From the NCBI GenBank assembly GCA_013180625.2, contig SNVD02015005.1:30369-94368 (forward strand): a stretch of 64,000 nucleotides of DNA. Reading direction: 5' to 3'. The notes under the pieces were generated by a model that was not told where the DNA came from, made no database searches, and saw only the letters and a program-made list of their open reading frames with translations. The DNA comes from Boswellia sacra (Eukaryota > Streptophyta > Magnoliopsida > Sapindales > Burseraceae). Position numbers and translations under genes: made by a program. How positions within the stretch are numbered: the stretch's first letter is position 1; every line of letters begins with the position of its first letter. Shown one piece after another: positions 24,664-35,756 of this stretch.

Positions 24664-27600
24664 TCACTTGTTATAATTTCTGAACTTTGTTTTCGCCTGT
24701 TGCAAAACATCAGCCCTGGCATGATTCAGCGGTGTCATGACCATTTTCAGCAGCAGCCTCAACCGCGTTGCATCAGAATTGACCTGCAATTGAATCACAC
24801 AATATCAGTCACAAAACAGCTAAGACAATTTTGTGGTTATACTCAAAATCCGTGACAGGCTACTGTCATACCACGGCGTTTGGGGGAGTCTGTAAACAAA
24901 GACTGTCCATGAAGTTCATCACATAAACTCCATAATCATACGAGGTCTGCTGCTTTGGAATGTCCTTCTTGGTCGATAGGTTAAAGTTAGAAAACCTCAG
25001 CTTCCCATCACGTACGCCACTGATTTCATCCGTAAGTATTACGTCCAATGCATACAGTTACAAAATATACAGGTTCTACATCATTACTTGGGATTCAAAC
25101 GATTTATCAAAATCACACATGGAATACAAACATTGAGTCACAATGGCAACATATAAACATTCAGTCATTGAAGATTCTGGAACTAACCACTCGCCAACCC
25201 ATTATTTCAATCTTTCTTCTCTGTCTGGGTGATGGCAAGGAGTCCCACATTTCGGCTGCCTCGTTTGAAACTCATATTACCAATGCGAACCACTGTCCGC
25301 TGCCATTGAACATGGGCACAAATATCTGTGACATATGGAGTAGATTGTGACTTTAATGTCAATTACACAATGCGATATGCACTCCCCACATCTGACAGAC
25401 ATTCATGTTAATTTCCTCGCAACAATGCTCTATTGTAGTAGTTAACTATGGTATGAAAAGCCATGTAATACAATATTCACCTTAATTAATTTGTTCATCA
25501 ACAGTAACATGTTCGAGTTTATGATACCGTTGGTTGACCTAGTACTATATGTACTGTAGTTTGTCATCCCTCTTCCTACCACTCTCGCCTTTCATGTATC
25601 ATTACCTGGGTACATTTGTCCAGATTAGGCATGTAATTCTTTCGATACTGTTAGGCCCTGGCCAGTCCAACTCCATCCAAGCTTTGAGCAGCTCGCACGG
25701 CTTCCTGCAAAGTATTGATAAATGAAATTAAGAAGACTTGCGTCATCGTGTTTTGACTTCCACCCAACCAGTTCATAACCTCATTAAAGATGCTTACCGA
25801 AAACCTAATCGGTAGGAACCAAATCCACTCTGCACCTGTTGGCTAGTTCCTCTATTCCATCGATGCGAGCTCCGCATATACGTTTAACACCTACACAATG
25901 GGTTTAGTATATGCCATTAGTGAAATATATCTTCTCCCTTTCTCGACACATCCACACAAGATGAATGGCTGTCACGGTTATACTATTGAAATGTTCACAC
26001 TTAGACCAAGTTTGCTATTTAGGCAGTGGAGTTTTCTCATCCCCTCAATTGCCTACCTCGTTGTCAACCCACTCCTCCGGCCACAACGTCCGCAAGTTGA
26101 AACGCGTAGCATATGCACACTCGTATCTTACAATAATCTCCCTACAATGTTAACACAACATCAACAATATGTCCGTGTAATGCGTAAATAACTAAATCCA
26201 AACATAGTAATACTCACGCCGGATCATTTGTAGTGTTCATGACATATTCTATGACTTGAAGTTCCTCCTCAGTCATGGTGGATAGTACAACAAACGGCCT
26301 AGCCCAATAGCCCCGCTTGCCTCTGCTTCCACGAGCTTTCACCCACGGAGTTGGCCTGTGCATGAATCGCTTTTTTAGGAAACCTCTCGATTTGGGAGTG
26401 ACTTCACTCCTCTCAACTGACGAAACCTCGATGTACATTCTGTCTATCTTATGTTTTTCGGCCTGTATATGACACAAGTTGTATTCAAATTATTGCACAA
26501 GCAGTTTATTCTGTCAACAAAATAATAAGACAGTGGCATTGGCCGCCGCCTCAATTCTTAATTCAGTGCTCCAACATCATTTGGCTGCTTAATTGTTGTA
26601 ATCATATTCGTATCTTGCTGTAAAGAAATGTTTCCACCGTACCTGTCCCAAAGTCTTGTCGCCGTCTCCTGAGTTCACATCTTCTTTCTTCACAATGACA
26701 ACATTTTCAGCATCTCTGTCAACGGTAAGATCTTCAATCTCGCCAACTGTCACAATTTTTTTCCCTTTGCCTGAAGTCTCATCTTCCTGCAACCAAAGCA
26801 TTACATCGTAGTCATCTCTGTCTGCTTCATCATGGAATGCTGATGGCATTTTGCGCAAATTTAAACCCGAAGCACTTCTTGCAACTGAGTCATTTAAGTT
26901 CCATTGATGCTGTACCCCTTTAGTATCCTCCTTAGGCGCATTTGTATCTGTAGTGTTGACTGCTACACCCTCATTTTGCTCAGATATCAAATTTGTATCG
27001 GGTTCACCCGTACTGGCATTAACATCTGTCTCGAATTCATCCGTAATTTTTGTTTTCTGCGTAGGAAGAATGTCATCTTAATCTGGCAAGGTCGGTGTAC
27101 TCTACATAGGCTTGGTACTTTCGCAGATTCCACCCACCGTCGACTCGGGCCGCATGGCAGCAGCCGTAATAGGTGGTGTCGAAAACCCCAGTCCCACATC
27201 TGCCAAATCATCAACTGGAGGCTCTATTGTCTGGGAATTGTGCTGCTGCTCTTGCAACCCTCTGTCAGGACTTATATGCAGGGGTGGTTCTGCGGCCTCC
27301 TACTGCTTGGCCTTCACGATTTTAGTAACCATGTCCTGCATCTCCTTCAGAGATTTACTTGTAGACTGCACAATGGCTTCCATTCTAATTTGTCTTGCAA
27401 CCAAGTCGTCGATTGTGTTTGCCATTTTTAATACATTCTTTATTAGTATCGCTTCACTAAACAGCCCCTTTCGTCTGTCACCAATGCCGTCCTCTTTACC
27501 GCCGTCCCCCGCACAGGTACCCTGCACTAACAATATAGGATCAGATATCTAACAATATATGATCAGATATCATATGACTCAGGTGTTATTTTGGCAGCAT

Positions 27601-28875
27601 GGATGCAAAGCATAATATGACTTACCTTGTCCCTCGCACGTTTCAGGCGTGCGTGTATGGCCCTGTTGATGTCACTTCCTAACCATGCAATAACTGGGCC
27701 TACCCGATTCCTACCCCTCTTAACCTTCGCCCCCACTTTACGGATGAAGAGCAACTGTATTGGAAGAAAATATAAGTTAATTCCACATCCATTCTTTCAA
27801 TCCTCCAGCAGCTGGATTAACATTAGTTGTTCGAATGCAGCAAAGGAAAGTTAAAGTGTAGTTGTACATTTGTTATGTATATCCGCCTGATTGCGTTAAG
27901 AATTGGTAAACAGAGGTAATCTCAAATTCGTCAATATTAAGTAACGTAAGGTGAGTACATGGCTTCATTCACTTATCTCCATGAACAGAACACATCCGGC
28001 CCAATGACTACATTTCTTCTCTGTCAAATCTCTAACACCGTCTACAAACTTGGTGAAGCAAAATGAGGCCCAGTTGAATTGTTTTATTTGATGGGTTGGT
28101 AACAACGAGTGTAGATATCCTGGGTCGATCGACAAGCCAGAAGTTGGGCATAGCAGTGTAGCTAATGTGAAAAGCATGAAAGCCACCTTGAACTCGTCCC
28201 CTGCCTCTTGGCTATTAGACATAATCTCCTCAAGATTATTGATTGTAATGTCGCATTTCCCATCGCATAATTTTGCACCCAATTCTGCAACATCTGAATT
28301 ATTACCGCATAGTTTGACGGGCAGTCCTCCATCCATAACGCCCAAAGTATCCTCAAAGACTGCAGCACTTAATAGCAAAGACTCATCGTCTAGTTGTAAT
28401 ACACATGTCTGCAGGTCGAAGTCATCTAGTAAATGCAAACACAATCTACTCCTCAATCTCCCGGGTCTTATATTCAGAAGATTCCCCAACCCAATGTCTT
28501 CAATTGCGCCCCTCTGTGCTTCATTCAAATTTTGAACCTGTCGATGAAATTTGTGGGGGCTACATCGGGTTTGGAATGACTCAAATCTGGTTTTGGTGAT
28601 GTCTGTATTGGCCCTGTTGGACTCGGCTTGTGGCGCGTCGTCAGGTTGTCGGTATTCAACATACTTGGCCTTGTCGCTACTATTGACGGACCTCCACTTT
28701 TCGCTAATTTTCTTATTCATCTGTAGATGCCGCAATGGTGCAGTAAAAAAAAGTGCAAGTACAACTACATGAGCATAAAAAATAAAGGCCACTCTGTCGA
28801 CAATAGACATTTATTACCTCGTTATTGACCTTAATTGTGCTGTCACTCTGTCGAATTAATGCTATCTGCTCCCGC
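24664..28875 (-). pseudogene. ULP1/SUMO-protease-like gene of a Mutator-like element, degenerate
   Basis: Multi-exon minus-strand gene. Exons or exon pieces: 28,875-28,818; 28,720 to about 27,965 (RCSPHKFHRQVQNLNEAQRG, LCLHLLDDFDLQTC, the typical N-terminal region of plant ULP1-type transposon proteins); 27,754-27,626 (donor GTAAGT); 27,521 to about 27,105 with a TAG at 27,302-27,300; 26,990-26,589 (acidic linker); 26,477-26,217 (MTEEELQVIEYVM, donor GTGAGT); 26,141-26,057 (RFNLRTLWPEEWVDNE, start of the C48 peptidase domain); 25,990-25,800 (weak); 25,705-25,611; 25,048-24,870 (IPKQQTSYDYGVYVMNFMDS); and 24,783-24,664 (C-terminus, stop TGA). Active members cleave SUMO-like proteins with a His-Asp-Cys triad. 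Here the Cys of DCG is Tyr, the HW motif was not found, and stops occur. More 5' sequence may extend to 29,416. Confidence 0.78.
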
Positions 28876-29221
28876 CTACACATGAAGCATGTGGAAAACA
28901 TGTTACTGGCAACAAATAAAAATTTTATATATGTGGACTATTGCATTCAAACTGTTTGTCATTCTCACAACCCGGACACGTCAACCTACTATACATTTAT
29001 TCTAAGTGCAGTAGAGTTGGTCCACAACGTCAGTGCTGTTCGATCAGAAGGCCTTGCCATTACCTAGTGCGCCGTCCTAACATGAAAATCACATTAATGG
29101 AGTAGGAATGCACTCTGTGTACAAAAAGATTTAGCAAAAATACCTAAAATTCATCCACTTAGACCCTTGCTTCTGCCTCAAAGTATGTGGTGTTTTGACA
29201 TTCTCTTCTTTCTTCATGTCG

Positions 29222-29416
29222 TCAGAGTCCTGTTGGAATTGTGTGGACCCAATTCGCCTTCTCTTTGCCATCATGTGCAGATAGATTGAAACCGGTCGAG
29301 GGATACACCTCTACTTTTGCCATTTGGGACTTATACAGTTTGATAACCGCTTCTGCCCTGAACAACGGGTGTAACTGGTGTCTGTACAAAGTCCTATTCA
29401 TTGTCGTCTTATGCAT
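29222..29416 (-). other. Possible 5' exon of the ULP1-like gene
   Basis: A 64-codon open frame upstream of the recognised exons has normal-looking amino-acid composition (MHKTTMNRTLYRHQLHPLF...). I do not recognise it. It could be a first exon or chance. Confidence 0.25.
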
Positions 29417-31265
29417 TTAATTCTGGCTGACCTACCCGCCCCCAGGCAAATCACCTGTTGCTCCCACGGTAAGCACCTTTTCTGACCCACATGGTATGAA
29501 AAGTTGCACCTACACCCCCTGATTGAAACACCTGTTATGACAAAAAATGTAAATAAGATTTAGTACGTAATTGTCAAGACCATCATACACACAATACAGA
29601 CGTCAAATTGCTTGAGTCGCCCTCTCCCCCCTCTCACACACATATATATGCAACCCATATGACATGGCCATTGGGGCCAACTATGGTTTTATATGAACTG
29701 TACCGAATCGGCCCATAGTATACAGTAAATCACCTGTTGGACGAGATTGTAGAGGAACTAGTGGCCCAATAAAATGCAGCCAATACGACCTCCCTTCAAA
29801 GCTTTTTGTACACATTTATACTCTTGCAGCTAGGCTCGTTGTGACAACATAAAAGTGGAGTCCGTGTTAGGAGTCATGGTTATGGACGTTCGACAGCCAT
29901 AAAAATTCTAAATTATATGGTTGCAAAAGTGTATGTAATATTTGGACAAATAATAAATTCAAAAAGCTTTATCCACTGCGAAAATGAAATCTAACCATGT
30001 AGTTCACCTTGTTGGCTCGTAACGCAACCGAGGTTAGCAAATTATCTCGGGTAAAATTTGCTAACCTGACGAAATAGAGTGATTCAGTAATATGCTATTA
30101 ACGCAGAAAACTATATACCATGGCTATTATTTCAAATCTCCCATCTTCTGACCGTGGTTGGGAATTAGTCTACGTAACCTAAATGACAGTGAACACAATA
30201 GTTCAAAATATCCACTTCATATGAAAGCAGAATAAGCCACTCAAGTTGTACTATAAATGTTGGCGAGAACATATAAATCCATCAATTACAAGGATAATTG
30301 CAACTGAAGAAGATAATATAAATATCATCGTAATCCATTAATCCAGTCAATGGGGCCATTTGAATGGATTGCACCAGGGGGTGAACGTATACGTCATTCA
30401 CTTTAGCGCGTGTCACACGAACATGTGCAGTCATCCATGACCATGTGCCGAGACGAGGTGAATTGTTATATGTGATTGTTGTAGCTACAGTGTACATTAC
30501 ATGCACCATATCGGGTCACGCTAACCCTAGGAACCCCGTAATGTCATAATGAAATACCCGACATACAGACGCCATAAGGTAGATTTATTGCTGACACAGA
30601 TATAAATATTGTGAACTAATATATAGAAATAGATGAGAACAGATATTGACCCTGACAACACCGTGTTCGTGCCATGTCACCCACTCCAGGTTACAGGACG
30701 TGGTGGGGAGGGAAATGGCTGAAGAAATATATCGTGGGTGGGCCAGCGTAGCGTGCAATGTGCATCATGAGTTCACTTACAATGGCAAATAGGCCCCACA
30801 GTAGTGAAAATTTATTTCACGCAAGTAAACGGGTAGAAGCCATTTCAGCGAGTAAGGATAGTGCGTATTGGGAAACTATAAGTTTGGATGTGATTAGTCG
30901 GTAGGGGGAGCAGTGGAGAATAAAAGAATCCAGACAGGTGTATTCAGAGATGTGAGGTATAGAGGTAATTATGATCGCCATGTGGCCATACAACTCACTC
31001 AAATCTACCACTGGCTCTCTTATGATGTAGCCAACAGAACAATAATATTTCTTCGTCAATATAAATCTACAGTCTGTACATTTTGTCCCCAAGGAAGCCA
31101 GGTTTTGCAAGAGAAAAAGAGGGACACTCCATCATGAAGCGAAGTTCAATTCGCGGGGTCATGGTGGTTTTATTAATTGTGTAGTGTATAAAATTTTATA
31201 CGGTTTTCATAGTGTGGGATTTATCTGAACTTCGCCATTTTTTACTTGCCTAATTCTATGTTCAG
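29417..31265. other. Element interior without a recognised gene
   Basis: No family match. A 40-codon ATG frame at 30,782-30,904 (MANRPHSSENLFHASKRVEA...) ends at a TAG that overlaps a possible splice donor (GTAGGG at 30,901). It could be a first exon of the plus-strand gene that follows, but its phase does not fit directly. Confidence 0.3.
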
Positions 31266-31924
31266 GGGAAATGGTATGTTGTCTTCGAGGGCATTGAACC
31301 CAGAATATATGGCAGCTGGGAGGAAACCAGGAAGCAAGTTGATCGCTACTCTAATGCTAGGCACGAGGCATACAAAAATAAACACGAAGCTGAGCTCGCA
31401 TATGCTAAGCATCGCCAGTTGAAAACAACCCATAGCCAAGGCAGTGGTTCTTCCATAAATGAAGCAGAGCCATGTACACATAGTATCCACTGCTGTAGTT
31501 CGGGAGCAGGTGCGTTTAGATGTAGCGGTCAGAGCATGTAAAATTTATTGAACTATGAGGTAATATGTTATGATGGAGGCAGTCATGGATGATCACAGTT
31601 ACATGAATATCATGTGCAGGTTTACGCAGTGCTGACAGAGGGAAGACAGCAGACGTAGTTGCAAGTGAAAACAAGGCAGGGGCTTCTTTAGACAATTTCA
31701 AAGGAAGAAAATAGACACATCTAACGAGTGGTGCACACCTTCCAAAAACAAACGGGTGTTGTGGTGCACGCATAGGAAGAAATATGGTGTTGGAGGAGAG
31801 ATTGTTGAAGTTTGAAAGAGATGTGAAAGCAGAGTATAACTGACATGAAGCAAACGTGAAACAACTGTACGAAGCTATGTGCAAGAATATAAGGCAACTG
31901 TGCTCACCGGAATCGAAGAAATGA
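31266..31924 (+). pseudogene. Two-exon gene with RNase H1 N-terminal (PF01693-type) domain
   Basis: Exon 31,266-31,509 follows an acceptor (TATGTTCAG) and reads GKWYVVFEGIEPRIYGSWEE, then QVDRYSNARHEAYKN and EAELAY. This is the short alpha-beta fold of the RNase H1 N-terminal domain, known to bind RNA/DNA hybrids in RNase H1 and also found in a viral inclusion protein. No catalytic RNase H domain follows. The donor GTGCGT at 31,510 and acceptor GTGCAG join exon 31,620-31,924 in phase: Ser/Gly/Lys-rich, then a charged helix (LEERLLKFERDVKAEY; KQLYEAMCKNIRQL). TAG at 31,712 and TGA at 31,841 interrupt it, and the final stop is TGA at 31,922. The upstream start was not found. Its role in the element is unknown. 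It may be a captured host gene or a third element gene. Confidence 0.68.
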
Positions 31925-34740
31925 TTCGTTTGCTGGGACTCTGAAATGATGAAACTGTAGTGAAAGTGTGGCCAGGGATATGACTAACGTGTAAGTTATG
32001 TTGTCAAACCAGGCGTGGAAGCCGTGGTCAATAAACTGTACAATCATCAGAGGGTTGGATGCAGTAGCAGTGTTTTCGCAGTATTTGAAAATGTTACGAT
32101 GAGCTGCCATCAGCTACTGTAAGACTCCATAAGAGTTTAGTCAATTCCGTTTTCAACTAGATAATAGAATGTTGCTTGGAATATAATCGTCCCTACAGTA
32201 TGAATTTCGGTTGCCATTAAAAGTGTAATACACTTGTATTTATCTGCCTAAGCACATAGCTACACATTGTGCAAAAGAGCAGTTAGTGGGACAAAATTCG
32301 TAAGTCAATCTGGTCAATCAGTCAAAATCATACACCGTGGTAGATCCACAAATTACGATCGTAGCTGTACACAAAATTTAGCTAGACGGACGACATGGAC
32401 AAAACAGATGGAGATACAGCGGCGACAAACCAATGCTGCAAATTTTATATTTTTTCTCTAATATTATATTTACAGAATATAATATCACGACTCATTAAGT
32501 GCATTTGAATGTCAAACATTGCTGATGGCACTCTATATATATGAACAAAAGTTGTAAACTTTATTAACAGTTAAATGTTTTAATTTAAAAAAAAACTGAT
32601 TGACATAGAAACAATTGGCAACCGTGAAACGTTAAAGTAACCAATTAATTAATTCAAATATCTGGTGGAGAATAAATTATAAGGTTGATTTAGTCTAATT
32701 TAGTAGTGTATATAATGTTATATCTGAAATGCATGGGAGATGATTATATTGTCTTTCAACAGTTAAATGAAAACGAACACGAAAAAAAATTTTTTGAAAC
32801 AGGGAAAAAAAGGTCGTAATAGAAAAGTGCTAGAAGGTGAGTTATTTGTTTGATAAAATAACTTTGCAATATTTTTCCCAGCGTGCAGGGGAATAAAATA
32901 TATATATTTTAGGGTTATTATTACAGGGATAAATTTGTCATAACAAACAATAATAAGCATCGTTAACAATTTCGGGTACAACAACGTAATCAAGTAAACT
33001 TATGTAATTTTTTAAGTGGTTTGATCAGAGGATGGTCTTAATTTAGGGTAAATCCAAAAAATCTGTGGGCCTTAGTTGTATTCGAACGAGCCAAGAAAAT
33101 AAATGGTAAATTATCTTCCCCGATAGTAAAATTGTTGGTTACACAAGCAATTGTACCTGGCTAAGTCTGATGCGGACCTTGTCATAGTGACAAATAACCA
33201 CAGTCATTATAGTTAAGAGAAGTGAAGAAGTGAGTGACATTTGGGACAGTGTTAGATAAATTGATAAAATTAAACTATGCTGGAGAAAAAAACGAAATTG
33301 AGTGACAGTATAATTACGAGCCACATAATCAATTATCAAACTATAATCTTTAAGAAAATAAATCGTAGCGAAATTTATGTCACATACTTATGTATGTAGA
33401 AATTACTACAGTGTTGGTGAAAATCTACTGTATAGGACGAGTAAATATATTAGTGCAAAAAAAAATTAGATAGTGGTCGAAGATGCATTTACAAGGTTAC
33501 TTAAACATCAAATGTGTTATTATAATTTACAAAGGTACAGCTAATGGGTTTTAAAAGAAAGGATACATTTTATTTGTCCATTTACTCCACACTGTAAAAG
33601 TAGTTGGAAATATAACAATGTTGGTCTTATAAATTATTTGTACAAGGTGTGTCATATGGTAATTAAAGTAATAAATATATAAAATCTACTCATTTAATAT
33701 AAAATAATGATATGAGAATAAATTAGTAATATCATATTAGTTTGTATACATGATTTTGTGTACAAAGTTTATAACAATAGTATGGTCTTTTGTAATTTTA
33801 TTTCTAATTTATGATATTTTTTCACTTCTTGATTAATTAGGATGTTTCTTATATTATTATTCTTGACTTTTTTAGTTTATATTTTTTTATTTTCTTCTTA
33901 TTTTTTGGCATGTGAATTAGTTTTTTATTACATAAAAATATAATATTTATTATTATATTATTGTTGGATAAGACAAATTGGTTTATTTTTTATTTGTGTT
34001 TTATGAAAGACTCAGGTAGGAATTAAAATAAAAAAAAAGAAGCGGAAAACAAAAAAATTGGTTGACTGGAGCATATAAGCAATGCAAACCTAGAGAGTAC
34101 AATTTGGATCGAAGCACGCAAACTGATATGACACGACATATAAATTTACGAGTTTAGATTTGTCATAATCTTGTTCGTGTCAAAATTTTTAATCTGTTTA
34201 ATAATCATGTCGTGTTCGTGTTCAGCGTCTTCAATCTGTGAACACGATTGTGATATGAATCTATTTATAACATGCATATATAATAAACACGATTGACATA
34301 GAATGCAGACTTAGCCATAGGCAAGGCAGAAACAGAGCTACAATAATAATGTAGTGAAGAATGCAGTGATATTGTACACTACCACGCAAAACACGATGTA
34401 AATTCAACAACTTAGAAAAGAATTAGACAGATAGACACCTTCTTAAAAGGTCCGAGTGTTGTTGGTCAAATACTGTGCCACCGAATTTCTAAATCCAATC
34501 CAAAGTAAATTGTGTTCACAGATTATGTTAATCATGTTAAAATTTCAGGGCACGTGATAGTTATTATTACAAAAAAGGGAATCATAACGGGAAAAAATAT
34601 GCGTTATTAAGATACATTTTTTTTGAGATACACTGCAATGGAGTGGAATAAATTAAGAAGAATGACAATAAATTCTTAATTGTTATGACATTAATAAAGT
34701 CAATAAGTCATAGATTTCTGGTTTACTATATTTATTTAAA
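31925..34740. other. AT-rich stretch, no gene recognised
   Basis: Very AT-rich from about 32,460. A segment at 34,120-34,290 contains alternating 'gacacgacat' and 'gtcgtgttcgtg' words in both orientations, resembling a dispersed plant repeat. No open frame of note was seen. Confidence 0.4.
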
Positions 34741-35183
34741 GGAGGACTATAAATAAATAGGTGCGTCGAAAATAGAATGACATGTTCGATAGAAGGAAAA
34801 AGATGAGATCGGCCTGTACAATCAGGCAATGTCCATGGAAGCTCATAGAGAGAATGTTACGACTTATGGGCCGCTGAACATAAATCGGAAGAACTAGAAC
34901 ATGCAGGCCTGGGGTTGATAATTTAAGCAAATGTGAGGCCCAAGCTCAGACAAGGGGCGAACCGATTTACAAATGAAGCTGACAGAGTTTAATGAAAAGC
35001 TGACTTAATGGATCATCAGCAGAAAGCTATTAAGGGAAAGATAATGGCAGGTAAAATCGAGAATAATTGGCAAAATGGCGAGACAAGTAAATGGGATAAT
35101 TTGACAGGATTGCCAAATTAGCTACCAGTGCCGACTTCATAACAGTTCGAACACCGGAAAGCTCACAGCAATTCCTTGTGTAA

Positions 35184-35309
35184 CAACAAACATCGTTGTT
35201 GGACATAGCTGAAGTCAGGAAGCAAATGCTGCTTTCCATTGGTGGAAGCAACGATTTATTAGCTCTACAGATGATGGTGCAATGTGTGGCAAAAATGTTA
35301 AAGGAATAA
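35184..35309 (+). other. Short coding-like fragment
   Basis: An open stretch of 41 codons between two TAA stops (QQTSLLDIAEVRKQ, LLSIGGSNDLLALQMM, CVAKMLKE) has amphipathic, protein-like composition. An upstream fragment near 34,798-34,900 (EKDEIGLYNQAMSMEAHREN) is similar in character to the helical tail of the gene at 31,620-31,924. I do not recognise either. They may be further exons of an element gene. Confidence 0.25.
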
Positions 35310-35756
35310 CCATGTCGAGCTGCACGCGAACGAGAATTTGAGCGCCGGGTGGATAGCTACCTCTGGGATTAGTGGATTCCAACATGGTCATTGTCATACA
35401 AATGCAAGCACGGGTAGGCACATTTAACATCTCCTTTTTAACAGTAGAATAGGTGTAAGATTGATAGAGGCATTATTTTTTTGAATTTCTTATATGCACA
35501 TTGGCCAAGTAGACGGAAGCCCTTGGAGGTGTAGTAAGGGATGTAAAATTGTACAATGTATGCTGTTAAAGGTATGCAGAATATGAAGGCCGAGAAGGAT
35601 GAAATGGAGGAATCCGTATGGGGAGGGTCGTGTAGCCGAGGGGAGAACAGGCGGACTGACAGGGGTGGCCACTTTATTGACTGATGCCGCAAAACTACAG
35701 AGGAGTATGTACACAGTAAGGTCAAGACAGAAGTATTAGAGCATGAAAATGAATGC

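Noticed and set aside
26904..27552. Plus-strand open frames of 146-175 codons
   Set aside because: They are opposite-strand shadows of the minus-strand ULP1-like linker exons, with low-complexity Cys/Leu-rich composition.
31266..31509. PF01693-type domain as an endogenous pararetrovirus
   Set aside because: The domain also occurs in cellular RNase H1. No movement, coat or reverse transcriptase sequence is nearby, and the exon is bounded by GT/AG introns.
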